DNA of 64,000 bases from assembly GCA_034231615.1 (NCBI GenBank), contig CM067319.1, positions 6,961,051-7,025,050 on the forward strand, written 5' to 3'. The position numbers and the translations under genes are program-made. The stretch is from Meghimatium bilineatum (lineage: Eukaryota > Mollusca > Gastropoda > Stylommatophora > Philomycidae). Of the stretch, positions 41,301 to 56,300 are shown one piece after another; within the stretch, counting starts at the first letter, position 1, and each line of letters begins with the position of its first letter. The notes beneath the pieces were generated by a model. The model had not been told where the DNA came from and made no database searches. It saw only the letters and a program-made list of their open reading frames with translations.

Positions 41301-44300
41301 GTTCTAGGCAATGTAAGAGCGGATCAACTGGCATCGTGTGCGATTGTGGCAAAGGGCGATGGGGCAATGGAACGCGCTGACATTTTGAACTCCTTAAGAG
41401 ATATAACACGCGAGAGTAAGACTAATGTGAATGATGATTCCTTTTCAATGGCTAGGATTAAAGATCAGGGATTGAAATGCGGTGTTGCTAGAGGTGAACA
41501 TTTTGGAGGGCGCAGAAGAATGATGGTCAACCAGCATAGGACCGGTACTGTCAGCAGAAGTGTGATGGCGGATACACTCAAGGAGAGATCGGAGCAACTA
41601 TGAATGTGTCCAGTTTGCAGTGATGATGATCCGACGACTAACTAACTAACTAAGAGCTTAATAGATCATAATTAAAGGGAATTGAAGCAAACTCTTACAG
41701 CCTATATCAGTGTTGCTATAACTAACGGATAAATGACCTGTACAAAAATGATAACTCACCAATTCTCTATTTCATTAGAATATTTATTAGAATATTTACC
41801 TGTGTGACACAAGGTCAACTAATAATGTTAATTGTTCTGAGTTCAGACTTTTGAAACATTTAACAAGTTCCACTTGTAAATCTGTTACCAAAGTTCCTGA
41901 AAATTCTTGGAATTCCTGAGAGAGAGAAATGTGATATAATTATACAAAAATAAATTATTTTATATCTTTAACTTTCGATCTAAAACTCTTGCAAATTAGC
42001 AGGATTTAGTCCAAAGAACAGTTGTTTAGAAATGGAGGCAGAATTGACAGAAAATTATAACATATACATGTTAAGAGCACACAAGCTTTTTCTATTGTGC
42101 CAAATAAGCACAACATTTTGCAATACAGGTACCTGTGTACAGAGATTTTTCAACATCTGATATTACAGGATGTAGTCCAGAAAACAAAATGTGCTGTGTC
42201 ATGATTTACTGCTTGTGATAACTGCGCCTTTCGGCCTGGCATATCCGACTTAAGCATGCCTACTGAATCACTTTGACCCTCTATGAGATGGGACCGCCAA
42301 CTCCACCCCAAAACCTTAGTCGTCTCTTATGACTTGCATAGCAAGAAAAAGTGTTGCTATTCTTTGCTTCCCATTTCGGGCCCCGGCAACATACAGGAGA
42401 TATGCTAATTTGCTCCTTTTGTGCTGCAGTCAGCACATAGGGCAGATGTTTTGACTCATGTGTTGCAGTCCGCTGCCTGCAGTTTTAGTTCTTGTATATT
42501 ATTGGAGAATATTATTTTCCTTTCATTAAGTTATGACAAGAGATATGACAGGCAGGAAATTATTTGCTTCCTGAAAGATAAATTGTAAAAAAATATGGGA
42601 CAATTTTTCTTTTGGGTCTTTACTGTGACCTTTGTTCTAGTTTAATTCTACTGAGAGGTATTACATAACCTTTGCAGTGTGATTGGACATGAGCAGCGTG
42701 TGATTGAATTAGGGGTAGGGTTATAATTATTATTTAGAATTATGGTTTGGGTTAGAATTAGGGTAGGATTAGTATATGCAGCAGTTATGTTATTTAACCT
42801 ACTTAAGTTAACTTTTCTAAAAATGTACACCTGTGTTGAGAGATGTGACGTCAAGGCATCCATCGATTTGATTGGTGTTCCGCGGAAATCCGTGATGTCA
42901 GCTAGTTAAAATGTAAATAGTATGCTATTTATAGCGCAGTGAAGACTTAAAAGAAAATTTACCCAAAATATGAACTGAAATTATTTCTTTTTTTATAGAG
43001 TTCCTTCTCAAACTCCCGCTGGAACTCTCTTGTAGCAGGACAACATTCTCACACTCCCGCTGGAACTCTCTTGTAGCAGGACAACATTCTAAAACTCCTG
43101 CTGGAACTCTCTTGTAGAAGGACAACATTCTCACACTCCCGCTGGAACTCTCTTGTAGCAGGACAATTGTCCTAGATTTCTAGCACAATGTAGTTCTCAA
43201 TAAAATATAAATGCACTGTGTCTTGTTTTATTTGTGCCAATGGCATGCCACAACTGACTTCAGCAAGTCTAGCCATGTCAAAATTATACTTTTCCATTGA
43301 GGCCAACTCCTTGAAGTGGAGCTGGGGCTTAGTCCAGCCAACAGAGGCTGGAAACTAAGATTGATCAGGCCATCCCTGACATCAAGCAGGACCATAGTCC
43401 TATCCAAGAAAGCACTGGGGCTGAAGTGGGAGATACCTGGCCAAGAGGCACACCAGGAACCATGGTATCATGCACATGACTGGAAAACACGTCATCACAA
43501 CACAATTACGCATGTGGTTGCATCTGTGGGTCTCACCAAGGGCCCACTAGACAAACCACCCATGCAACAGAAAACCTTAGTGGATGACATGCCGTTATAT
43601 TGAGGTTATCTTCTTAGAGAAGCTTCATTGCATGTCACCTTAGTGGATGACATGCCGTTATATTGAGGTTATCTTCTTAGAGAAGCTTCATTGCATGTCA
43701 TCTATTCAATTATGCTTTTATTTTGTTGTTGAAATGTGTTTTATGTTTACCTGAATATATATGTGGTTGGGAGGAAGCCAGAGATGTACTGTGCAGCACT
43801 GGGGAGGAGGAAACCGACAGCACTGTTTAATCCTATAGCTGAGGCCCATCATAGAGACACAGTGACTCAGGACGTGACAATCCTTTTGACTTGAACATTT
43901 GGTTACATGCCTGAAGCCATAGAGAATTTGGCATAACCAGTAGTCAATAGGTGGGGGGGGGGGGGGGGGGGGGAAATGAGCACAGTAACTCTATCTTGGC
44001 TACAGTGGCTAGGAGCAGTGCATAGGTTGAAACCTACCTTCCTGGAGGTATGATAGTTATTGTCTGGCTCTGTCCAGGGGTGGGCTGAAAATCCACAGAC
44101 TTCCCAGTAATATAATGCCACTTAATGGCATTAGGTCAAAGGGCATGAGCCCTTGGACCGCTGGACCAGCAACCAACCAACAACAAAATTATACATTTAT
44201 TTTTCTAAATAAGGAGAGCAAATTGACAAGAATTTAATCTCACCTGCGGTAGAATCTTTAGAACAACTTCTAGTACAACAAAATTGTGACACAGTTCTGT

Positions 44301-47300
44301 TATTGTCAGAAGCTGAGCATCTGACCAGTACTTGCTCGTACGATGAGGTTCTCTTTCATGGTTCTTGTTACACAAAAGATCTATGTTAAGTAACAAGATT
44401 CTCAAGTTATGAAAAGTCCTGACTAAGTATGAGCTCACTGATAACTTCGCAGCTGCATTCTGGTGGAAAGATTGCGGTAAGCTTTCCAGACTTCCATCAA
44501 TGTAGAGGTATTCATAAACCTACATGAGAATATATGTGCAACAAGTGTGAAGAAAATTACCAGAAGTTATAGAATATGTTTCCATTATTATTTATTTTTT
44601 ACTTATCTATATCTATTTATCGTCTTTTCTCTACTTTTGCTGTAAGACGTTCCAGAATTGAATGACGATCGGTTTTCGGGGTATTGGTCGCTTGATATCC
44701 AGTAATATTGTGGTGTCTCTGAATGTTGGTAACTCCTTGAATCCATCTTCTTCTGGGTCTTCATCTGTATCTTGCTGTTTCCATGTTCATGTTGTATGCT
44801 CTTGCTGCTGGCCAATAAGGGTTCCTTTTTTCATTAAGTGGCAGAACTATTTCAGACTATGTTTTTCAATATATTTCATCACAGATGTTGCTCTAACAGT
44901 TCTTGTAATCTCTGTATTCCTCACATGATCTTTTCCTGTTCTGTTTGCTGATTTTCTCAGACATTCATTTCACACATAGTAAGCTTTCTCTCTTGTTCTG
45001 TAGTTAGTGTCCATGTCTGACATTGATAACACAATGTTGTATGAAGACTGAATTTATGAATACGGTACTATACAAGAATCAGTGGACACATATTTACAGG
45101 AACAAACTTTTGTTCTGATATTTTGTTTCAGTGGAACTGATCAGTGCAGTTAGGGGCAACTAACCCGTGTTAGCATTAACATTGACATTTATTATGTCCC
45201 TTTGTTAGTACAAATCTCACTAATACTGCTGGGAGGGGAGGCTGCGTATTTTAGTGTTTGGGAGGGGGGGTTTATGGTTAGAGGTTGGTTAGATGTTTAG
45301 AATTTGGGAAGTGACCTCTTTCAGTGTTGGGGTTAGGATTTGGAATAGTGCAGCTGATGGGTAGGGACCGGTGTTGGTGGGGAGATATTATGGAGAGGGG
45401 CGGGTGTTGGTGATTGGCTACACAGTATCTGCTGATTTCCTCCAGTATGGCATAGAAAGGATTGACATTGTTCTGGAGCCTAGATCGTCACATGAACTCT
45501 GCTAGATAGCTGTTTAAGTGATGCCGTGATGTTCCGCTGTGTTTCTTATTTCACCACTTTGCACTTCTCCACATTCACTCCACTGTTTGGGTATGGGCCC
45601 CAGTTACCTGAGCCACAAAGTTGTATCTGTGGTTCACTGTTAGATGGTCGAAGTCTGCTCTCCCGATCTTGGTAGTTTTATATCCTTTCCAACAGTCAGA
45701 ATATATCATTGATCAAGGCTCAATATTGCCAACAATTGCCTTCATTTAGATAGCAGAACTTCTATCTTCCAGTTGCAGCAAGAAAATGTCCTTTGTCTCA
45801 CGGCATAGTCCACCAAATACCCATTGTTGAGGCACAATCTGCTAGAGTTTGCCTTTCTTTTGGTAAATAGGCTTTTGTCTACCTCAACGATCATTCCTTC
45901 TCCTCCGATGCATCTTCATGGCAGCTGTGACATGCTGTAGACACAAACTTCACGCATAAATGTGTTCCATTCAACAACTGTCTTGCTAATCTTTAGTTCC
46001 AGAACACACCAGTCGGCAGATGCCATCTCGAAAGCCCATCCATAAATGAAACGGCATATTTTTACAAACGACATGTTTGTTCATTGCAAGCATGTGCCGA
46101 CCTTTGTATTTATGCGCTGGCGGTGTCGCCTTACATTGCAATACCATTGAATCCGTCCATCATTGTTGTGCAATAAGATCATTGGATGAACCTGACCACA
46201 CATCTTGTCCTGATGTAGCATTTCTCGTGTTTGTAACAAATGTACAGCGTCTTTCTCAGTAGCTGTCAAGTTCAGTAGACAGACATTGATTGCATTAGCC
46301 ATTTTGTTTTTTTGGCGAGTCGTTACGAAAGATGCGCACATGGTGTCTTGTGCATAACACACATTAAAAAGTTACAGATATAGACATGTTTCAAGTGAAT
46401 GAAAGAAGAATTAAAAAGTTGGATGAGATGCACAAAAACAGTGTCTGCACATAACATTAAAAGTTGTGACCCTGTCTGTCCACTGATTCTTGTATAGTAA
46501 ATAACATTGACTGAATTACTACATGAAACTACTTGGCTTCCGTTGCGATTAAACCGCAAATATGTTCAGAGGTATAGAAGTCTGTCACACAGTTTCACCC
46601 TTTGCATGTGTTTATTCAGTCTGTTGTGTCCTGTCCTCAGACAAAGTATGGTGAACTGTTCCTGTTGATTTAGGTAGTAGATGCATCTTTTGTCATGCTA
46701 TGTTCACTTCTCATGGTTTGTATTGTTCTCTTCTTTTCTTGATGAGAGACTTTATTGTCTTCCTGCATATGCTCTTGTCTCTCTTTGGCCAACTCACCAG
46801 CCCTCTGATGTTCCAGGACACCACAGTGTGATGAGGTAATTCATCTCTGTAATTAATTCCTTACACCACTGAGGTAATTCATCTCTGTAATTAATTCCTT
46901 ACACCACTGAGGTAATTCATCTCTGTAATTAATTCCTGACACCACTGAGGTAATTCATCTCTGTAATTAATTCATCACACCACTGAGGTAATTCATCTCT
47001 GTAATTAATTCCTCACACCACTGAGGTAATTCATCTCTGTAATTAATTCCTGACACCACTGAGGTAATTCATCTCTGTAATTAATTCTTGACACCACTGA
47101 GGTAATTCATCTCTGTAATTAATTCCTGACACCACTGAGGTAATTCATCTCTGTAATTAATTCCTGACACCACTGAGGTAATTCATCTCTGTAATTAATT
47201 CCTGACACCACTGAGGTAATTCATCTCTGTAATTAATTCCTGACACCACTGAGGTAATTCGTCTCTGTAATTAATTCCTGACACCACTGAGGTAATTCAT

Positions 47301-50300
47301 CTCTGTAATTAATTCCTTACACCACTGAGGTAATTCATCTCTGTAATTAATTCCTGACACCACTGAGGTAATTCATCTCTGTAATTAATTCCTGACACCA
47401 CTGAGGTAATTCGTCTCTGTAATTAATTCCTCACACCACTGAGGTAATTCGTCTCTGTAATTAATTCCTCACACCACTGAGGTAATTCGTCTCTGTAATT
47501 AATTCCTTACACCACTGAGGTAATTCATCTCTGTAATTAATTCCTTACACCACTGAGGTAATTCATCTCTGTAATTAATTCCTTACACCACTGAGGTAAT
47601 TCTACTCTTTTTGCTCTCACTTCTACAATCACTGTAACCTATGAGTCTCAGAGAGTCAATAATGAAGTAGAAATTCTATGAACAAAATCAAGGCACCAAC
47701 CTCCTGTAAACAGTCCAGTTCTATCAGATTTGTCATCAACAAATTATCCAAGGCAGAAGATACAGTGTCCACATCAAACTCATCGTTGGTACCTCTGTCA
47801 TGTCTGCTATCAAGATCTCTGGACTCATCTTCATCCTGCTCTTCTACTCTAGAAGGTGACGCTATAGTCTGTACAGATACTTTTATCACCTTACCAACAC
47901 TTAAGAGGCTGAAAAATAGTACAAAATGGCATCAAGAATGGTCTGAATATTTCATAGTAGTTCCTTCAGTTCTTTAATCGCAGTCTCCCAGTAAACATGG
48001 ACATGAACCATTTTAGGGGTGCTAAAATGTAAACCCTTAAAAGGGAGTTAAGTCTTTAAAACTTTAAACCTTCTAACATGTTACAGGGTAAACTCCCCTT
48101 TAGGATACCCATCACCCTCTAAAATGGATGGTCCATGTTTACTGAGAGACTGTGACGCAAGAACTGTTTCTCTTGTGTTCATTCTCCAGTATATGATTCT
48201 AAAATAGCTTATATATCCTTAACCTTTACCACGTCATCGGCACAAAATAGCACACACTTCCTGTCATACTCTGCTGAACTGCACTAATTATAGTTTAATT
48301 GCAACAGTCTCTAAGCAATTTTAGAACTACATTTAAAAAGTTTAAATTTAGCTTTTTCTTTCCTGGAAAAATAGCAACACTGGTAGCACTAATGTAGCTT
48401 ACTTTCAGGTCAATGTGTAACCAAGATCAATAAAAGAATTTTCAAAGTTTCAGTTATCCTGTTCCAATCCTCGCAATTCGAGTTGTAATGGAAGCCATTT
48501 TTAGTGCAATTTTTATGGATGGTTTCTAAACATGAAGAATTGTTGGGAACTACATTTATTTGAAGAAGATATTATAAACAACATTAGATTCATGATGAAA
48601 TAACATAGCGACATTAGGTATGGACATCATGCAATAAATATAATCACGTTGTTTGTGAAGTGTGTTGAGAAATAGTCTTAGATCTTCTCAAGATTTGATC
48701 AAAGGTTAGCGATATCTAAGTCTTTTAGTTTGGTTATGAAATAACTTTATACAAATTTAATTAGCAATAAGATATGTATATGAATTTATTGCAAGAATAA
48801 ATTGGTCGGACAAGAACACGTGAGTCGGCTATTTAGAAAATATTTTTCATTAAACATTATTTAAAAAAACAATTTGGCCTGCAGGGAACAGTTACAGAAT
48901 TCATATTTAGCATGTTATATAATTCATATTTAGCGTGTTACATAATTCATATTTAGCGTGTTACATAATTCATATTTAGCGTGTTACATAATTCATATTT
49001 AGCATGTTACATAATTCATATTTAGCGTGTTACATAATTCATATTTAGCGTGTTACATAATTCATATTTAGCGTGTTACATAATTCATATTTAGCGTGTT
49101 ACATAATTCATATTTAGCATGATAACGGTTAAAGAAGATCCTTAAAGAGTGGACTATCCTGTCTACTGTTTGGTACTACTATCTACATCCTGGAATTTGG
49201 TACTACTATCTACATCCTGGAATTTGGTACTACTATCTACATCCTGGAATTTGGTACTACTATCTACATCCTGGAATTTGGTACTACTATCTACATCCTG
49301 GAATTAAATTTCAATCCCCATTACAGAAAAAACGTGTGCAAGATTTGTAAACACTTCTTTACACCACCATGATTGTGATCTGGAAGTCATAGATGGACCC
49401 AGTCAGGACAACATCAACAGATTGAACAGAAATGAACAACTCAAGATATGTATTTTGACTGAGAAAGGGACACTGCCATCTAAGCCCATACTTACACTGA
49501 ATCATCATCAGTGACAAAGTGACCTGAATCCGTTGAGCAACAACACAGACACAAGAACATATACTACAGGACTGTTCCAGCATGACAGTTTGACCCACAG
49601 GAGCATCTCTATAAACCAAATTGTACGGAACCCACAGTGCTTTAAAATAATGTTCTATACATGGCAAATATCAAACCAGATGCATAATGATCTCTCACAG
49701 AAGAAGAGCTCCATCTAAAATTATCAATTTTAATAACCGTTTCCTTCAATTCTATGCAATGGAGTAGTATCAATATATGTGCGAGTTCAAGTGCTAGATT
49801 GTTATATTGAGCCAATCCTTCTTTATGGATGCGAAACATGGAAGGCAAACAAAAGAGCTCAACATAAATGGAGGCAACTGAGATAAGGTTTTTGAGAAGA
49901 ATGATACACATTCCAGGCAAGAAAAGTAATGTAGAAGTTTAATGTAGAGATGCCAGAGTAAAAAGACAAATTAGAGCAGAATTTAGAAGCAGACAATCAA
50001 GATTTTTAGGGCATGAGAAAAGCAAAACTTGAACATTTAGTAAACACAGGAAAGATCAAGGGTAGAAGATACTGAGGAAGACAAAGAGAGAAATTTCTAG
50101 ATGAGTTGTCACTCTGACATGAGAAAGTGTCACCAACTGAACTTATTAACAACACAAGAGACAGAGAGTTGTGGAGCAACATGATCATCTATGCCAATCA
50201 GCATGGCCACTTGATTGATTGATCCTCTCAATAAAATATTATTTTATAAAATTAATATCTGGAATAAATATATATATATGGATAGATAAATATATAGAAA

Positions 50301-53300
50301 GATTATAGATATATATATGGAATAAATATATCTGGAGTTAATGTAAAGAATCAGAGCTACTACAAATTATAAATGTTAATTTGTATTGTTGCAATTATTG
50401 GAAGCTGTAGTGGTGTAATGTTAAGTCATTTGCCCGCCGATCAGCAGACTCGGGTTTCAAATCCACTTGTTATTCATGGTTTGAAATACAAATTATTCAG
50501 TGGTTCACCCAGCCACCAAGAAGTAGGGTACCAGGGCTTATGCTCTAGGAAGGTTGAAAAATGGTGCCATCACTGGCGTAAATTTTACTCAGTTAAATTT
50601 ATCCTACTGAGCAAGTGCAGCAGACAACGAGAGTGCATGTGCTGTGTGTATTTAAAGAGGTTAACCTAAGTTCAAATATTATCTCACCTGTCATGAGTAT
50701 GCACATTTGATTGTACCCAATGCTTGACAACAGTGCAAAACTGACCAACGAATTGTTGAATTTCATAATCTGACTTATTTTTCAGAATAATCCTCAAACC
50801 AGCCAACCAAGATGTCTTCAGCTTCCACAAGGTTTCTGAAATATAATCATAATAATACAAGAACAGATAATCAAAACTAATTATTTGTTACAATCAAAAA
50901 CTAGAATATGTTTTCTGTGTGATCTCTCTGAAGAGTGGTCCTGCCAGATTTGCAGCAGGATGCAGTCCAGAAATAGATGATTCATGAACCAATTAATGTG
51001 TACTGTTGCTGCTATCTCCACTTGCAAGCAAGAGATCAGATCACAATTGACTTGTAATAATATAATAATAATAAGGCATATAGCCCATCGGGGTTATAGG
51101 GTGCCACAATGGAGACAATAACACAAAAAGCTTTCTACACATTTGCACTCAGTCATTTGAATGAATTTAGAAAAACCACGCCTGGATCATTCCTTGATGT
51201 TGTTAATCCAAGATTTTTTTGGTCATCTCTTCACCTTCCACCCTCGGCTCCTCGCAAAATAGCTTAAGAAAGTGAGTCATGTCTCATTACATATCTGAAT
51301 CAAACAAGTTTAGGACATTTATGGTTTGGACATGTATGCTGACATGAATCCTTGTCAAAAATAATACTGCAGGGAACAGTTGAAGGGGGAAGAAGCAGAG
51401 GAGGACAAATAAAGACATGGACAGACAACATTAAGGAATGGACAGGACAAGATTTTTCCTCACTCATCCGCATTGTTGAAGATAGAAATCTCAGGAGGAT
51501 TCTGAGCGCTGAAGCATCAAATGTGTTACCCCTACAACCCTGACTGGTTACGGGTTTCTAGATAGACAGATGTAATTTCACCAATGCCAAAAGTGGTTCT
51601 TGATAACCTGCAAGTTTGTTTATTTGATTCTGAAAGAAAATATATTCGCTAATGGTGGATGTGCAATAATGATGGCCCTACCATATACATAAACAAACAG
51701 AATGATTAATACAATGACAATAAATATAATTACCAGTAGCCAGAAAATAATAAAACTTTGCTGACCAAATGCAAAATTTTAAATATATACTCTTGGTAAC
51801 CAACAAATCCAAAATTTTACTTATGTATTCTTGGTGACCGACTTCAATAGCCATCACATTTGTTGTGATATTGCAATAACACTACAACAAAGTGATAGTT
51901 CATACTTTCTATATTCCGCGGTCACATGTATTTCCCAGCATGGCCACACCAGGGTAATCGTGAGTACCTAATTCCTCACACCACAAGGGCTGGTGTTGCT
52001 TCGGCTTCAGTGGACAACTATTTTCTGTTTGTGTTTCTGACAATAGACAGATTATCTACCACAAGAACCACCTGCCATCTGATGGTGTCCGGTTTACATA
52101 CTCCATACCAGTATCAACTCTGTGACACCCATGTAAGCAATCCTTGCCATTCGCTGACCAGCAGTGATCTGTGCGTAAAAGCAATTTAGTAGGCTTGATT
52201 GCTTCTTTTTGTCAGCAGAATCATCACATTGCTGTGGAAATCCAAATTTAGATACATGAATGTACATCATGATGGGTCTGCCAACTAGGCTGGTGGAAGA
52301 CTGGTCCGAGTGCCTATTCTAATATGCAGTGACATCTGAAAAAAACGATAGTATTACTAGATATATCTCAGTTGGAATACTACTTTTCACTGAAGACAGA
52401 TGTGTCAGGCCATTGGCGCAAATAAAACTGTGACACAACATATTTCCATTTTCATCCAACTGGAAATCTAGTAGGATCATTGTCCTGATACAAGAGAGAT
52501 CCTACGGGAGTTTGAGAAAAAAACCATACAAAACTTCTTATCTTAGACATGCAAAACTTGTTATCTGACTGAGACATGCACAACTTGTTATCTGACTGAG
52601 ACATGCAAAAAGTCATGAAATTTACAAATATTTGGACACTATCCAAATAAACAGTTTCCAAAAATATATGGAAACTATTCAGACAACATATGGACATAAT
52701 GAGACAACATATGGACACTACACAGACAACATATGCACAAACTTTCATGAGATATGGTGAGATATCGCAGAGAACAGAATATATTTAACAATTTTGACCA
52801 ATCAAGCATAACCACTTTTACTCTGTACCTTGTTCCGTTACTTGTGCATTTAAGAGCAAGGGCAGCAAACTCAACACCAGCTCAGTCAGCTTTAAGTGAA
52901 TTGAGATCTACAACGAGAAACAAATCAAAATATGAAAGCAATGGATTCACGAAATATTCATACAAAACACATATATTTCTCTACTTACTCTGAATTGTAT
53001 TTAAAAAACTGTCAATACTGCATGATTTCCATTAGGTAGTTGAAGGGAGGCTGCGTGTGGTTGTGTGATAAAGGATGCGTGCCTTTGTTGTCGCCACGTC
53101 ATGTAAATGGGTGAATTTTTAAATTTACCCTCCGACAGAATATAATGCAAGTCCTTACCAGAAGTCAAACACTCACTGGACCCCACAGCTGTGAGACCAA
53201 TACTAACTGGACCGTCACAATTGTGAGACCAATGCTAACTGGACCCTCACAATTGTGGAATCAATGCTAACTGGACCCTCACAGTTGTGAGACCAATAAT

Positions 53301-56300
53301 CTAACTTCTCGATCATGTGCCACACTGTTTGTGAAAATCAAATTCAATGTGTTATGAATCTGTTGTGTAGATTGTTCCTAGATATATGTCAGTGTAATCG
53401 GTTGTGTAGGTTGTTCATAGATATATGTCGGTGTAATCGGTTGTGTAGGTTGTTCATAGATATATGTCAGTGTAATCGGTTGTGTAGGTTGTTGATATAG
53501 GGATGAGTTTTGTAATAGTTTTATCTTTAATTAGTTTTTCTTTAATTTCGTTTGTTCTCAAATTCCTGAAGATTAGCAGAATGTAATCCGAAGAATTGTT
53601 TGTCTTTGTTTACAACTTTTTTGCGATATCTGCGTCTTTCAGCCTGACACATCCAACTTCAGCATGGCTTCTGGGTCACATTGACCATGTATGGGATGGG
53701 ACGGCCAACCCCACCACATAATCTCCTTAGTCACCTCTTACGATATGCATGAAAGCTAAAAGTGATTCTATTCTTTGCTCTCCTTTGGTGTTATAGCGTG
53801 TGATTTTTTTATACCCCATCTCAATTTCGCCGTCTTCTGTAAAAATGCTTCCTATATATTTCAATTCTGATTTCTGTTTTAGTTTTATGCCGTTAACATA
53901 CACATTTATCTGTTCTGTTGCTCTGAATATTTTCATAGTTTCTGTTTTTGATGTTTTTAATCTCATATTGTATTGTTCACACGCTGCCTGTAATGAATTT
54001 GAGTGCCTTTGTAGATTCACATATCATATCTTGATCATATGTGAAGAACAGATCGTGCAGAGAGTCACCTGTGTCTCTTGATGTTTCTGATATGTTGTGT
54101 TCGCATCTTGCTTCTGCCTCTTTCGCAATCCTGTCCATGTATGTAACAAACAGCAGTGGTGACAGTACACATCCCTGTTTTACTCCCGTTGTTGTTTCAA
54201 ATGGTTCTGCGAGTCCTTCGTTTTTATTGTACATCATGAGTTTTTATATATTGCTTTGATGTTGTCTAGTAATTATCCATTTATTCCTGCCACAATTTAT
54301 CCATGTCATCTCTGTCAAAGGCCTTTCCTTGATCTATAAAAGTATTGTTTAGCTGCTGGTCATATTCTTCTTCTTCAGTGTTCATTCTCAAACTCTCATT
54401 GGATCTCTCTTGCAGCAGGACAATGGATCTACTAGCTTTCCAGTAGTCCAGAGAATAGAAATGCATTGTGTCGCCATTTTATTTGCGTCAATGGCCCAAC
54501 ACATCAATCTTAATCAGTCATATTCAATTCCCTTTTCGCTTAATTGTCTCAGTACAAAGATGGTGTCTGTGCACCCTATCCCTTTTCTGAAGCCAAACTG
54601 GGACTTGCTTAGCTGTGGCTCTATTATTGATCTAATTCTTTGTTCTACGATTTGTGCATACATTGTTCCTGTATAATAAGAAGCCAATCATGATATATTA
54701 GTTACAACAGTAAAGACTCATTCACTGCTCATTGATTAGCCTGAGTCTAACAGTTCAGGACCAATAACTCTGACATTAAGAATTACCTTATCTTGATCAA
54801 ATAAGGCCAGTACTAGTTCAACAAGAGAGTACACAGTTCCCACTCTCTGACTTGTATCAGTTGATTGCAGATGTTGAAGAGTGGACAGACAGCTGGATAT
54901 GATTATGTCTAGGCAGGACTGTGAGAACAAGTGATCTGAAATAGTTTGACAACAGCACCAGTATACTACTTTATACAAACATAATTATATGCTTTCTTTT
55001 GGTGAATTTTTTTCCATTGTTTTGTTCTTCTTTCTTGACAGTTTTAACATGTCTACAACATAGCAAATCAGGTTTTCTTAATAAATTCTGCTGTATTTGA
55101 AAGCTTCTCAGTGCTTCCATACATCTTTCTGTAGATATCTGTCTCTGTGGGTCAGTTCTCTTCCCTTAATTGGTTTAGTGTGATGAGTCTTGCAGACTTT
55201 TTTTCTAAAAATCATCATACAGGTTTTCCTTGATAAAGGCCTTTTGGTCAAAACATTGATTTGTGTGTATGCCTATGTCTGTTTCGTATTATTAGCAAAA
55301 CTTTATTACCCCATTTCACGCTTTACTTGAAGAAAATGTTGCCCACGTGTTGCCAGGTACTGAAGGGGGAGTAAAGAATAGCAATACTGTAACATGCCAT
55401 AAGAAATAACTAAGGAGGCTTGGGATTGAGTTTACTGTCCCATCTCACCTCAACGGTCAAAGTTACTCATAGGTCATGCTGAAGTCGGATGTGTCTGATG
55501 TGTCTGATTGAAATGGGACAAATATTGCAGCCAAGCTATAACCCATGATACAATGCACTCTAGTCTCTGGACTACATCCGACTAACCAGCAGGAGTTGGA
55601 GAATGGGCACAGAAGAAGGGACCAAGTTCAAAGTCTGCTACCATCTGATTTTGTAAAATGGACAAATAAATTTAACCTCCTTTCAATAGACATACAGATT
55701 TAACCTTTCGATGGACACACAAATATATTTAACTTTTCGATGGACACACAGAAAGATTTAACTTTTCGATGGACACACGGATTGATTTAACTTTTCGATG
55801 GACACACAGAAAGATTTAACTTTTCGATGGACACACAGAAAGATTTAATCTTTTGATGGACACACAGATTGATTTAATGCTTCGATGGACACACAGATTG
55901 ATTTAATGCTTCAATGGACACACAGATTAATTTAATGCTTCGATGGACACACAGATTGATTTAATGTTTTGATGGACACACAGATTGATTTAATGCTTCA
56001 ATGGACACACAGATTGATTTATTGCTTCGATGGACACACCGATTGATTTAACGTTTTGATGGACACACAGATTGATTTAATGCTTCGATGGACACACAGA
56101 TTGATTTAATGCTTCAATGGACACACAGATTAATTTAATGCTTCGATGGACACATAGATTGATTTAATGCTTCGATGGACACACAGATTGATTTAATGCT
56201 TCGATGGACACACAGATTGATTTAATGCTTCGATGGACACAGATTGATTTAACGTTTTGATGGACACAGTACAATAGGCTCTGTTAAACCATATTGTATA

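Noticed and set aside
42711..42775. Interstitial telomeric repeat
   Set aside because: TTAGGG-like words are scattered and degenerate, with no run of perfect units.
53001..53186. Minus-strand frame between exons 4 and 5 as an extra LTN1 exon
   Set aside because: No listerin similarity, a poor acceptor, and exon 4 (phase 0) already joins exon 5 in phase.
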